This document shows positions 9,848-18,027 of a stretch of DNA of 64,000 nt, one piece after another. This DNA comes from Pseudonocardia sp. DSM 110487. GTDB lineage: Bacteria; Actinomycetota; Actinomycetes; Mycobacteriales; Pseudonocardiaceae. The notes below the pieces were generated by a model. It worked only from the letters and a program-made list of their open reading frames with translations. It made no database searches and was not told the origin of the DNA. Made by a program: the position numbers and the translations under genes. The stretch covers positions 4,836,001 to 4,900,000 of the forward strand of contig NZ_CP080521.1 in assembly GCF_019468565.1 (NCBI RefSeq), in the 5' to 3' direction. Position 1 is the stretch's first letter. The number at the start of each line of letters is the position of its first letter.

Positions 9848-11032
9848 GTGCTGCGCTGGATCACCGCCGGGGAGTCCCACGGTCCTGCCCTGGTCGCCAT
9901 GCTGGAGGGCATGGTCGCCGGGGTCGAGATCACCACCAAGGAGCTCGCCGCGGAGCTGGCCCGGCGTCGGCTGGGGCATGGCCGCGGTGCCCGGATGAAG
10001 TTCGAGGCCGACGAGCTCGAGGTCATCGGCGGAGTCCGGCACGGGGTCACGCAAGGTGGGCCGGTTGCGGTCCGTATCGGCAACACGGAGTGGCCGAAGT
10101 GGGAGACCGTCATGGCGGCCGACCCCGTCGACCCCGAGCTGATCGCCAGCCGGGCGCGCAACGCGCCGCTCACCCGCCCCCGTCCCGGCCACGCCGACCT
10201 CGCGGGCATGACGAAGTACGGGTTCGACGACGCACGGCCGGTGCTGGAGCGTGCCAGCGCCCGCGAGACGGCGGCCAGGGTCGTGCTGGGCACGGTGGCG
10301 AAGGCGTTCCTGGCGCAGGCATTCGACGTGGCGATCGTGTCGCACGTGGTCGAGCTCGGCGCGGTGGAGGCACCGGAGGGAGAGGCTCCCGGCCCCGGCG
10401 ACCTGGACCGGGTCGACGCGAGCCCGGTCAGGGCATGGACGGACGAGGCCACCGCGGCCATGGTCGCCGAGGTCGACGCCGCGCAGAAGGACGGCGACAC
10501 GCTCGGTGGCGTGGTCGAGGTGATCGCCTACGGCCTCCCGGTCGGGATCGGCTCGTACGTGCAGAGTGACCGCAGGCTCGACGCGCGGCTCGCCGGGGCG
10601 CTCATGGGCATCCAGGCGATGAAGGGCGTCGAGATCGGCGACGGGTTCCGCACCGCCAGGCGGCGGGGCAGCGCCGCCCACGACGAGATGGTGCCCGGCG
10701 ACCCGGTGCGGCGGCTGTCCAATCGGGCCGGCGGCATCGAGGGTGGGATGACCAACGGCGAGCCGGTGCGGGTCCGGGTCGCGATGAAGCCGATCTCCAC
10801 TGTTCCGCGGGCGCTGCGCACCGTCGACGTCGCCACGGGAGAAGCCGCACAGGCGATCCACCAGCGTTCGGACGTCTGCGCCGTGCCGGCGGCGGGCGTG
10901 GTGGCCGAGGCGATGGTCGCGCTCGTGCTCGCCGACGCGGCGCTGGAGAAGTTCGGCGGCGACTCGCTCCCCGAGACTCGCCGCAACCTGCGCGGGTACC
11001 TCGACGCGATCGGCCCGCACAGCGCGGATTGA
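9848..11032 (+). CDS. aroC: Chorismate synthase
   Basis: A 394-residue enzyme converting 5-enolpyruvylshikimate-3-phosphate to chorismate with reduced FMN. Family motifs are present from the start (RWITAGESHGPALVAMLEG), followed by RLGHGRGARMKFEADE, GGVRHGVTQGGPVAVRIGN and, near the end, RSDVCAVPAAGVVAEAMVA. The GTG start follows a GGAGGAGGGAGG tract. It leads the aroC-(hypothetical)-aroK-aroB-aroQ cluster, but a 650-bp interval with a minus-strand gene separates it from aroK. Confidence 0.98.
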   Translation: MLRWITAGESHGPALVAMLEGMVAGVEITTKELAAELARRRLGHGRGARMKFEADELEVIGGVRHGVTQGGPVAVRIGNTEWPKWETVMAADPVDPELIASRARNAPLTRPRPGHADLAGMTKYGFDDARPVLERASARETAARVVLGTVAKAFLAQAFDVAIVSHVVELGAVEAPEGEAPGPGDLDRVDASPVRAWTDEATAAMVAEVDAAQKDGDTLGGVVEVIAYGLPVGIGSYVQSDRRLDARLAGALMGIQAMKGVEIGDGFRTARRRGSAAHDEMVPGDPVRRLSNRAGGIEGGMTNGEPVRVRVAMKPISTVPRALRTVDVATGEAAQAIHQRSDVCAVPAAGVVAEAMVALVLADAALEKFGGDSLPETRRNLRGYLDAIGPHSAD

Positions 11033-11074
11033 GACAGGCGTTCCGCGACAGGCGTTCTGCGACAGGCGGTCACG
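11033..11074. repeat. Three tandem 14-bp repeats after aroC
   Basis: GACAGGCGTTCCGC, GACAGGCGTTCTGC and GACAGGCGGTCACG follow each other immediately after the aroC stop codon. The first two copies differ by one base and the third is decayed. No gene overlaps them. Their position suits a 3' untranslated region, but no role is visible. Confidence 0.8.
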
Positions 11075-11185
11075 GAGAGCTGGGGCACGTCGAGCAGGAC
11101 GCCAGCGCGACCGCCGCCGCCGTGGGGTGCTGATCACCGTCCGGCAGACAACTCGGGCCCGACGACCGGCGTCCCGCTCGGGGCA

Positions 11186-11521
11186 CTAGCGGTCGGCTCG
11201 GTGGTGTCCGCAGCGGCCGCGGTGGGCGCCCGCGTGGAAGGCGGCGGCGCGATCGGTCTGGCCGCCCCGTTCGTGGCCGCCCCGTTCGTACCCGCCCCGT
11301 TCGTACCCGCCCCGTTCGTAGCAGTCCGACGAGGCGCTCCGGGCGAGCTCGGGAGCCCCGTCGGGGCCGAACGCGGCGAACGGTGTACCCGTGCTGGTGC
11401 CGTCGGGGGTGCGCAGCTGCGGCTCGATGTGTGACTGGCGCCGGCGACGGGGGAGCGGGAGCTGCTCGCGGGCGGGCGTGGGCCCGTCCGGCGGCTCGGG
11501 CATGTCGTCGGGGTGGGTCAC
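11186..11521 (-). CDS. Hypothetical protein with GYERG pentapeptide repeats
   Basis: A 111-residue hydrophilic protein lying antisense between aroC and aroK. The N-terminal half is Pro/Arg-rich (LPLPRRRRQSHIEPQLRTP, then GTPFAAFGPDG). The middle holds four 5-residue repeats of the form G(Y/H)ERG. The end is RAAAFHAGAHRGRCGHHRADR. From memory, the RRR-Q-H-PQLR / GTPFAAF / AAAFHAG pattern resembles short uncharacterised proteins of related genera, which supports a real gene. The GTG start has a GAGGG site; an ATG six codons later lacks one. Function is unknown. Confidence 0.5.
   Translation of the reverse strand: MTHPDDMPEPPDGPTPAREQLPLPRRRRQSHIEPQLRTPDGTSTGTPFAAFGPDGAPELARSASSDCYERGGYERGGYERGGHERGGQTDRAAAFHAGAHRGRCGHHRADR
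11264..11323. repeat. Four tandem 15-bp repeats inside a hypothetical gene
   Basis: Four copies of GCCCCGTTCGTACCC (first copy ends GGCC, last ends AGCA) lie head to tail. On the minus strand each is an in-frame pentapeptide G-Y/H-E-R-G. Copies two and three are identical, so the array is probably recent or still changing in length by slippage. Confidence 0.9.
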
Positions 11522-11685
11522 CGATCGCCCTCGCTGCGCTGTTCGCTCTCGCGGTGGGTCACCGGCTGCTCCGATCATGCGGAATCGCGGTCTTTGCGCA
11601 CCATATCTGATCTCCGATCGACCCGCCGAAGGGAGCAGGGAGGGAGCGCGCATCGGGTGAATGGCGCGGTCACTACCCTGGGGAC

Positions 11686-12306
11686 GTGCCTGTCGAGAGT
11701 CGCCCCACGCTGGTCGTCGTCGGCCCGCCGGGGGCCGGGAAGACCACGGTCGGCCGCGTGCTGGCGCGGCGGCTCGGCGTCGGGTTCGCCGACGCGGACG
11801 CGATCATCGAGGAGCGCACGGGCAAGGCGATCGCCGATCTGTTCCTCGAGGACGGCGAGGACGGGTTCCGGCGCCTCGAGCGCGAGGTCGTCGCGGAGGC
11901 GCTCGCGAGCCACGACGGTGTGCTCGCCCTCGGCGGCGGTGCCGTGCTCGCCGCCGAGACCCGCGAGCTGCTGCGGGCCCACCGGGTCGTGCACCTGAGC
12001 GTCGGGCTGGCCGACGGCATGCGCCGCACGGGCATGTCCACGGCGCGGCCGCTACTGGCGGGCGTCAACCCGCGTGCCACGTTCAAGGCGTTGCTCGACG
12101 CCCGCGCGCCGTTGTACCGGGAGGTGGCGACCGTGCAGATCGCCACCGACCGCCGCAGCGCCAACCAGGTGGCCCGGGCGGTGCTTGAGGCGCTCGGAGA
12201 GATCTCCGCGGCCGCCCCTGAGGACCCGATCGACCCGGACGACCCGCTCGACCGGCCCACCCCGAGAGGCGGCGCCGCCCTGCCGGACCCGACCATCCGC
12301 CTCTGA
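11686..12306 (+). CDS. aroK: Shikimate kinase
   Basis: A 206-residue kinase forming shikimate-3-phosphate. The Walker A loop GPPGAGKT is at residues 13-20. FADADAIIEERTGKAIADLF binds shikimate, LALGGGAVL follows, and RPLLAG is the lid/adenine region. The catalytic core ends near residue 175; the last 30 residues (PEDPIDPDDPLDRPTPRGG) are an acidic, Pro-rich extension not needed for the fold. GTG start. The aroB start codon lies 53 bp after its stop. Confidence 0.96.
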   Translation: MPVESRPTLVVVGPPGAGKTTVGRVLARRLGVGFADADAIIEERTGKAIADLFLEDGEDGFRRLEREVVAEALASHDGVLALGGGAVLAAETRELLRAHRVVHLSVGLADGMRRTGMSTARPLLAGVNPRATFKALLDARAPLYREVATVQIATDRRSANQVARAVLEALGEISAAAPEDPIDPDDPLDRPTPRGGAALPDPTIRL

Positions 12307-12358
12307 CCGCCGCGGCCGTAGGGTGATCGCTCGTGAGGGAGCTCAGCGAGGCCGGACG

Positions 12359-13453
12359 ATGAGTACGACGGTGCGGATCGACGTGGCAACCGAGCGGCCG
12401 TATCCGGTGCTCGTGGGCCGGGGGGTCCGCGCCGAGCTGACGTCGACGGTCGCCGGGCTCGGCGCAGCGGCCGCGCTGATCATCCACCAGCCGGCGCTGG
12501 CCGACGTCGCGGAAGTGGTCCGGGCGGAGCTGGAAGGGGCAGGCGTCGACGCGCACCGCGTCGAGATCCCCGACGCCGAAGACGGCAAGGCACTGGCCGT
12601 CGCGGGCTTCTGCTGGGAGGTCTGCGGGCGCATCGGCCTCACCCGCGGCGACGTCGTGGTGTCGCTCGGCGGTGGCGCGGTCACCGACCTCGCCGGGTTC
12701 GTCGCGGCCACCTGGATGCGCGGCGTGCGCGTCGTGCACGTCCCCACGACGCTGCTCGCGATGGTCGATGCGGCCGTCGGTGGGAAGACCGGCATCAACA
12801 CAGCGGCCGGCAAGAACCTCGTCGGGGCGTTCCACGAGCCGTCCGCGGTGCTCGTCGACCTCGCCGTGCTCGACACGCTGCCGGCACCGGAGCTGGTGGC
12901 AGGCAGCGCGGAGATCGTCAAGACGGGTTTCATCGCCGACCCGGTGATCCTGGAGCGGATCGAGGCCGACCCGGCGGCGGCGCTCGATCCGGCGGGCCCA
13001 GTGCTGCCCGAGCTGGTGGAGCGCTCGATCCGGGTGAAGGCCGACGTGGTGGCGGCCGACCTGCGCGAGTCGCACCTGCGGGAGATCCTCAATTACGGCC
13101 ACACGCTCGGGCACGCCATCGAGCGGCGCGAGGAGTACCGCTGGCGCCACGGCGCCGCGGTGAGCGTCGGTCTGGTGTTCGCGGCCGAGCTGGCGCGAGC
13201 GGCGGGGCGGCTCGACGACGCCACGGCCGACCGGCACCGGGCGGTGCTCGCCTCGCTCGGGCTGCCGGTGACCTACGTGGCGGGCGTGCTGCCCGAGCTG
13301 GTGGAGTCGATGCGCGGGGACAAGAAGGCGAGGGCCGGCACGTTGCGGTTCGTGGTGCTCGACGGGCTGGCGAAGCCGGGCCGCATGGAAGGCCCAGAGC
13401 CGGAGCTCCTGGAGCGCGCGTACGCGGCGGTGTCGACGGGGGCGCCGGCATGA
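12359..13453 (+). CDS. aroB: 3-dehydroquinate synthase
   Basis: A 364-residue NAD- and zinc-dependent enzyme, second step of the shikimate pathway. VSLGGGAVTDLAGFVAATW and VPTTLLAMVDAAVGGKTGIN form the NAD and phosphate site, and NYGHTLGHAIER and RHGAAVSVGLVFA carry zinc ligands and catalytic residues. The ATG (MSTTVRIDVATERPYPVLVG) gives the usual length; the frame is open further upstream only through the aroK region. It overlaps aroQ by the ATGA quartet. Confidence 0.97.
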   Translation: MSTTVRIDVATERPYPVLVGRGVRAELTSTVAGLGAAAALIIHQPALADVAEVVRAELEGAGVDAHRVEIPDAEDGKALAVAGFCWEVCGRIGLTRGDVVVSLGGGAVTDLAGFVAATWMRGVRVVHVPTTLLAMVDAAVGGKTGINTAAGKNLVGAFHEPSAVLVDLAVLDTLPAPELVAGSAEIVKTGFIADPVILERIEADPAAALDPAGPVLPELVERSIRVKADVVAADLRESHLREILNYGHTLGHAIERREEYRWRHGAAVSVGLVFAAELARAAGRLDDATADRHRAVLASLGLPVTYVAGVLPELVESMRGDKKARAGTLRFVVLDGLAKPGRMEGPEPELLERAYAAVSTGAPA

Positions 13454-13893
13454 CCCGCGTGCTGGTGCTCAACGGGCCGAACCTGGGCCGCCTCGGCACC
13501 CGCGAGCCGGCCGTCTACGGCCGCACCACCTACGCCGACCTCGTCGCGCTGTGCGAGCGCACCGGCACGGACCTCGGCCTGCAGGTCGAGGTGCGCCAGA
13601 CCGACCACGAGGGCGAGCTGCTCGGCTGGCTGCACGAAGCCGCCGACGCCGGCGCGCCGGTGGTGCTGAACGCGGCGGCGTGGACGCACACATCGGTGGC
13701 GGTGCGCGACGCGTGCGCCCAGCTCACCGCACCGCTGATCGAGGTGCACATCACGAACGTGCACCGGCGCGAGGAGTTCCGCCACCACTCCTACATCTCC
13801 GGCGTGGCGACCGGGGTGATCGTCGGGCTCGGCGTCGACGGCTACGCGCTCGCCTTGCGCTGGCTGGCCGAGCACACCCAGGCCACGGCCTAG
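13450..13893 (+). CDS. aroQ: 3-dehydroquinate dehydratase, type II
   Basis: A 147-residue dodecameric-type dehydroquinase. LNGPNLGRLGTREPAVYG carries the active-site Tyr loop and Arg, NAAAWTHTSVAVRDA binds substrate, and EVHITNVHRREEFRHHSY includes the catalytic His. The start overlaps the aroB stop, implying coupling. The gene ends 6 bp from a convergent small gene, leaving almost no room for a terminator. Confidence 0.97.
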   Translation: MTRVLVLNGPNLGRLGTREPAVYGRTTYADLVALCERTGTDLGLQVEVRQTDHEGELLGWLHEAADAGAPVVLNAAAWTHTSVAVRDACAQLTAPLIEVHITNVHRREEFRHHSYISGVATGVIVGLGVDGYALALRWLAEHTQATA

Positions 13894-13899
13894 GCCCTC

Positions 13900-14112
13900 C
13901 TAGAGCTCGGGGTCGGGCGGGTAGTCCACGCGGCGCCGCACGACGGGACGTACCTGGCGGGCGACGAGGAGGCTCACGACGAGCCCGATCGCGCCCACGA
14001 TGGTCAGGATCCAACCGACGAGCTCCAGATCGATCCCGCCCAGGTCGACTCGCACGGCGAGAGCGAGGACCAGGCCGACCGCGAGCAGTCCGATGCTCAT
14101 ACCGATTCGCAT
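13900..14112 (-). CDS. DUF6458 family small membrane protein
   Basis: A 70-residue protein with two membrane helices (about residues 4-22 and 30-51, the second VGWILTIVGAIGLVVSLLVA) joined by a short turn (VDLGGIDLE), then a basic tail (RRRVDYPPDPEL). The layout and the MRIGMSIGLLAVG start match DUF6458 proteins of actinobacteria. A longer in-frame start would add residues lacking membrane or family features. It is convergent with aroQ and divergent from the M24 peptidase gene. Function is unknown. Confidence 0.75.
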   Translation of the reverse strand: MRIGMSIGLLAVGLVLALAVRVDLGGIDLELVGWILTIVGAIGLVVSLLVARQVRPVVRRRVDYPPDPEL

Positions 14113-14161
14113 GTCCCGGTCTACCCCCGAGCGGACCCGGTACACCCCATAGGGTGGACGT

Positions 14162-15247
14162 ATGTCCTGCTCCGCCCGGCGGGCGGCCCTGCGCGCGCTG
14201 CTGCCCGGCGCGGGGGTCGACGCCATGCTCGTCACCGACCTGGTCAACGTCCGCTACCTGACCGGGTTCACCGGCTCGAACGCGGCGCTGCTCGTGCACG
14301 CAGGCGGTGACGCAGGGAGCCGCTTCTGCACCGACGGGCGCTACCGCACGCAGGCAGCTGCCGAGGTGCCCGACCTGGAGCCGGTGATCGACCGGGCCTG
14401 CGCGCTCGCACTGGCGAAGCAGGCCAAGGCGCTGGGCGTCGGGCGGCTGGGGTTCGAGTCCGACGCCGTGACCGTCGACGCGCACGACGGCCTGGCCGAG
14501 GCCGCCGATGGCGTGCCGCTGCTCAGGGCGCCAGGGCTCGTGCAGCGGCTGCGGGCGGTGAAAGACGCGGGCGAGGTGGAGGCGCTGCGGCGCGCCTGCG
14601 CGGTGGGCGACGCCGCACTCGCCGACCTGCTCGGTGCGGGCGGGCTGCGGCCCGGGCGCACCGAGCGCGAGGTCGCGCTCGACCTCGAGGACCGGATGCG
14701 CGCCCACGGCGCCACCGGCCCCGCCTTCGAGACGATACTGGCCGCCGGGGCGCACTCGGCCGTGCCGCACCACCGCCCGACCGCTGTGGAGCTGCGGCGG
14801 GGCGACCTGGTGAAGCTCGACTTCGGGGCGCTCGTCGACGGCTACCACTCCGACATGACCCGCACCGTCGTGCTCGGCGGCGCCGCCGACTGGCAGCGGG
14901 ACCTGCACGCGCTCGTCGCGGAGGCACAGGCCGCCGGGCGGGCCGCCCTCGCGCCGGGTGCGGAGGTCACGGCGGTGGATGCCGCCGCCCGCGGCGTGGT
15001 CGAGCGGGCGGGGCGCGGCGAGGAGTTCGTGCACGGGCTGGGCCACGGCGTCGGGCTGCAGATCCACGAGGCGCCGTACGTGGGCAAGACCGGGACGGGG
15101 GCACTCGCCGCCGGGATGGTGGTGACGGTCGAGCCCGGCGTCTACCTCGAGGGCCGGGGCGGCGTGCGCATCGAGGACACGCTCGTGGTGCGCGAGGCCG
15201 GGCCGGAGCTGCTCACCCACACCACGCGCGAGCTGCTCGAAGTCTGA
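14162..15247 (+). CDS. M24 family Xaa-Pro peptidase
   Basis: A 361-residue pita-bread metallopeptidase: an N-terminal creatinase-like domain (YLTGFTGSNAALLV, then CTDGRYRTQA) and a catalytic domain whose five metal ligands are visible. LDFGALVDGYHSDMTRTVVL gives two Asp, GLGHGVGLQIHEAPYVG the His, and TVEPGVYLEGRGGVRIEDTL two Glu. This fits an aminopeptidase P/prolidase acting on Xaa-Pro peptides. It precedes efp, the usual actinobacterial context; EF-P relieves stalling at polyproline, so the pairing is thematically fitting, but no functional link is shown. Confidence 0.93.
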   Translation: MSCSARRAALRALLPGAGVDAMLVTDLVNVRYLTGFTGSNAALLVHAGGDAGSRFCTDGRYRTQAAAEVPDLEPVIDRACALALAKQAKALGVGRLGFESDAVTVDAHDGLAEAADGVPLLRAPGLVQRLRAVKDAGEVEALRRACAVGDAALADLLGAGGLRPGRTEREVALDLEDRMRAHGATGPAFETILAAGAHSAVPHHRPTAVELRRGDLVKLDFGALVDGYHSDMTRTVVLGGAADWQRDLHALVAEAQAAGRAALAPGAEVTAVDAAARGVVERAGRGEEFVHGLGHGVGLQIHEAPYVGKTGTGALAAGMVVTVEPGVYLEGRGGVRIEDTLVVREAGPELLTHTTRELLEV

Positions 15248-15370
15248 CGGTATCCTTGGTGCCGGACGACGGCGCCGTTGCAGCGCGCCGCTTCATCGAG
15301 CAACCCCGGCGCGCTGGCGGCATCCCGCGAATCCTGCGCGCCCGCGACAGACGCAAGGAGTCAGGCGCAC

Positions 15371-15934
15371 GTGGCCACGACGAACGACCTCAAGAACGGT
15401 CTGGTGCTCAACCTGGACGGCCAGCTGTGGTCGGTCACGGCGTTCCAGCACGTCAAGCCCGGCAAGGGCGGCGCATTCGTGCGCACAACGCTGAAGAACG
15501 TGCTCACCGGCAAGGTCGTCGACAAGACCTTCAACGCCGGCACGAAGGTCGACACCGCCACCGTCGACCGGCGGGACATGACCTTCCTCTACCGGGACGG
15601 CGCCGACTTCGTCTTCATGGACGGCGACACGTACGACCAGATCCCGGTGCCGGAGAACACGGTCGGCGACAACGCGAACTTCATGCTCGAGAACCAGTCG
15701 GCGATGGTCGCCTTCCACGAGGGCACCGCGCTGTACGTCGAGCTGCCCACGTCGGTGGAGCTGGTGATCTCCCACACCGACCCGGGTCTGCAGGGCGACC
15801 GCTCCACCGGCGGCACCAAGCCCGCCACCCTGGAGACCGGCGCCGAGATCCAGGTGCCGCTCTTCGTCACGACCGGCGAGAAGGTCAAGGTGGACACCCG
15901 CGACGGGCGCTACCTGGGCCGCGTATCCGGCTGA
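15371..15934 (+). CDS. efp: Elongation factor P
   Basis: A 187-residue translation factor that relieves ribosome stalling at polyproline motifs. Three beta-barrel domains are recognisable: the KOW-like N-domain with the tip loop HVKPGKGGAFVR (Lys32 at the position modified in other bacteria), then the central and C-terminal OB domains (ELVISHTDPGLQGDRSTGGT, VDTRDGRYLGRVSG). The GTG start follows AAGGAG and gives the exact family length; the frame is open about 30 codons upstream but without family similarity. No Lys32-modifying gene is adjacent. Confidence 0.97.
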   Translation: MATTNDLKNGLVLNLDGQLWSVTAFQHVKPGKGGAFVRTTLKNVLTGKVVDKTFNAGTKVDTATVDRRDMTFLYRDGADFVFMDGDTYDQIPVPENTVGDNANFMLENQSAMVAFHEGTALYVELPTSVELVISHTDPGLQGDRSTGGTKPATLETGAEIQVPLFVTTGEKVKVDTRDGRYLGRVSG

Positions 15935-16368
15935 TGCCCGAGCGGCTGCAACGGGCGCGCACGAGGGCACGCAAGCGCGCCCTCGACATCCTCTTCGAGT
16001 CGGAGGCAAGGGGCGACGACCCACTGGTCGTGCTCGCGCACCGCCGCGAGACCGACGACGCCCCGCCCGTCTCGGACTACGCCGCGATGCTCGTCGAGGG
16101 CGTGGTGGCCCACCGCGAGCGCATCGACCAGCTCCTCGCCGAGCACGCCGAGGGCTGGACGGTCGCGCGCATGCCGGCGGTCGACCGCACCCTGCTGCGG
16201 ATCGGCGTGTTCGAACTGCTCTGGGTCGACGAGATCGACGACCCCGTCGCGATCACCGAGGCCGTCGAGCTGGCGCGGGCGCTGTCCACCGACGACAGCC
16301 CGCGCTTCCTCAACGGCGTGCTCGGCCGCATCGCCGACATCGCAGAGCACCTGCGCGCCACGCGCTAG
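15934..16368 (+). CDS. nusB: Transcription antitermination protein NusB
   Basis: A 144-residue all-helical RNA-binding protein that, with S10/NusE, recognises boxA of rRNA leaders. RTRARKRALDILFESEARG is the basic N-terminal signature; RMPAVDRTLLRIGVFELLW and the closing RFLNGVLGRIADI complete the fold. The ATG shares one base with the efp stop (TGATG). In many actinobacteria bldD and pyrR follow soon after; here 9.4 kb of other genes intervene. Confidence 0.96.
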   Translation: MPERLQRARTRARKRALDILFESEARGDDPLVVLAHRRETDDAPPVSDYAAMLVEGVVAHRERIDQLLAEHAEGWTVARMPAVDRTLLRIGVFELLWVDEIDDPVAITEAVELARALSTDDSPRFLNGVLGRIADIAEHLRATR

Positions 16369-16374
16369 GAGGGT

Positions 16375-16392
16375 CCTGAACAGTTGTTCAGG
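16375..16392. terminator. Bidirectional hairpin between nusB and the UbiA gene
   Basis: CCTGAACA-GT-TGTTCAGG is a perfect 8-bp stem in the 30-bp gap between the convergent nusB and prenyltransferase genes. The symmetry and position suit a factor-independent terminator acting on both strands, though no U-tract follows. Confidence 0.55.
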
Positions 16393-16398
16393 GCGCTC

Positions 16399-17415
16399 CT
16401 AGAGCACGGTTTCGATCGCCGCTCCGATCGCCAGGCCGAGCAGGAGCAGCGCGCCGGCCTGGCGCACGTGCACCCATGCCAGCGCGGCGTACCACAGCGG
16501 CCACACCGGGAATCCTGGCGGCGGCTCGTCCGGCGGTGGCCTGCGGAAGCGGGTCCATACCTTCGCCAACCGCGGCAGCGCGAGCACCACGGCGAGCGCG
16601 GGCCACGGCATCGCGCCCACCAGCACGCACCCAACCACCAGCACGTAGAAGGCGGCCATCAGGGCGAGCGTCGCGGAGCGGGCGCGGCGCTCGCCGAGGA
16701 TCACCGGCAGTGTTCTGATCCCGAGCGGAGCGTCGAACGGGATCTTGTCGATGTGCTTGCCCATCAGCACGGTGGTGCACAGCAGGCCGTAGGGCAGCGA
16801 CGCGAGCAGCACCGGCCATGTGATCGACCCGGTGGCGGCGAAGAAGGTGCCGCCGACCATCAGCGGCCCCCACACCACGAGTACGTCCGGCTCGCCGAGC
16901 CCGCGCTTCTTCAAGCGCAGGGGTGGGGCGGTGTAGGCCACGCTGAGTACGAACCCGGCCAGGGCGAACGCCACCACCGGCCATCCGCGCGCGAGCGCCA
17001 GCCCGATGAGGATCGCGAGGTCGGCGAGGTTGACCAGCACGATCGCGGCGATGAGGGTGCGGCGCGACACCAGGCCGGAGAGCACGGGGTGCGGCGCGTA
17101 GAGAGCGCGTGGGTAGGCCGCGGTGTCGCTACCCGCCTGCGTGTCGTACAGGTCGTTCATGAGGTTGTTCGCGAGGTGCGCCAGCACGATCCCGACGACG
17201 GCGAGCGACAGCCACCACCAGTCGAGGCCCGGCTCCCCGATGGCCAGCAGCGCGGCGACCAGTCCGGAGACCAGCGTCATCGGGAGCACGGCCGCGCGCG
17301 TCACCACGATCCAGCGTGTGATCAGATCCGGCCGGCCGTCGGGCGGCGGGTTGGTGGTGCGCAGCGCGTAGGCCCATGACGACAGCCGGGACCGGCCGGT
17401 GGTGGCCTCGCTCAC
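16399..17415 (-). CDS. UbiA family prenyltransferase (MenA-like)
   Basis: A 338-residue polytopic membrane protein with about nine hydrophobic helices. Both aspartate-rich UbiA motifs are present: NNLMNDLYD (about residues 83-91) and KHIDKIPFDAPLG (about 215-227). They bind Mg-prenyl diphosphate. AYTAPPLRLKKRGLGE is a conserved loop of the MenA-like group. It would attach an isoprenoid chain to an aromatic acceptor in the membrane, but no menaquinone genes are nearby, so the acceptor is unknown. It lies 88 bp downstream of the cupin gene on the same strand and may belong to its transcript. Confidence 0.85.
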   Translation of the reverse strand: MSEATTGRSRLSSWAYALRTTNPPPDGRPDLITRWIVVTRAAVLPMTLVSGLVAALLAIGEPGLDWWWLSLAVVGIVLAHLANNLMNDLYDTQAGSDTAAYPRALYAPHPVLSGLVSRRTLIAAIVLVNLADLAILIGLALARGWPVVAFALAGFVLSVAYTAPPLRLKKRGLGEPDVLVVWGPLMVGGTFFAATGSITWPVLLASLPYGLLCTTVLMGKHIDKIPFDAPLGIRTLPVILGERRARSATLALMAAFYVLVVGCVLVGAMPWPALAVVLALPRLAKVWTRFRRPPPDEPPPGFPVWPLWYAALAWVHVRQAGALLLLGLAIGAAIETVL

Positions 17416-17503
17416 ACTGCAGAGCGTACGACGTCGACGGCTCGGTGCGGGATCGCGCGGCCCGGTGCCAGCACGCGCACCGGCCCGGGAAGCTTGTCCC
17501 GGA

Positions 17504-18022
17504 CTACCGGATGAACTGGTCGACGAACCCGGCGCCGAGGCCGACCTTCTCGTAGTGATCCCGGCAGAGGTCGATGTAGTCGAAGACGTCGAACGTGCCG
17601 TCCGGCTTGCCGTCCTCGTCGAGCCAGATGAGCGGGCCGGTCACGTTGAACGTGATGCGCGTCGGCTCGTCGGACTCGTAGGTGACGAGCGTGTGGCCCT
17701 CGCCGGGTGCCTCGTAGACGAAGTCGCCCGCCGTGGCGACCCAGTCGTGCTCGAGGTAGCCCCACTTGCCCGAGATCGTGTAGGCGAACACCTGGTGCGG
17801 GTGGTAGTGGCGGTTCACCAGGCCGGCGCCACGCGCCATGAGCACGTCGCACCAGCGGTTCTGGCTGGTCGAGATGAACAGTGGCCGGGAGCCGACCGTC
17901 TCGGACAGTGGGATGTAGTAGCGGTCGTCGTCGATGGGCCCGTCGGAGACGTGCAGGTCGGGCAGGGCACCCGGCCGGAAGACGTTCTCGATCGGCTTGA
18001 TCTCACGCCAGAACTCGGTCAT
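17504..18022 (-). CDS. Cupin, 2,4'-dihydroxyacetophenone dioxygenase-like
   Basis: A 172-residue cupin. Motif 1 (VNRHYHPHQVFAYTISGKWG, about residues 70-86) supplies three closely spaced His, and motif 2 (APGEGHTLV, about 105-113) another His: a plausible non-haem metal site. The usual motif-1 Glu appears as Gln (HQ). Overall the protein resembles the 2,4'-dihydroxyacetophenone dioxygenase family, which cleaves a C-C bond of aromatic ketones, but many members are untested. The start lies 5 nt after the AraC regulator's stop, so the two are probably co-transcribed. Confidence 0.75.
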   Translation of the reverse strand: MTEFWREIKPIENVFRPGALPDLHVSDGPIDDDRYYIPLSETVGSRPLFISTSQNRWCDVLMARGAGLVNRHYHPHQVFAYTISGKWGYLEHDWVATAGDFVYEAPGEGHTLVTYESDEPTRITFNVTGPLIWLDEDGKPDGTFDVFDYIDLCRDHYEKVGLGAGFVDQFIR

Positions 18023-18027
18023 GGCCG

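Noticed and set aside
11264..11323. CRISPR-like repeats
   Set aside because: Units are contiguous 15-mers without spacers and keep a reading frame; no cas genes are present.
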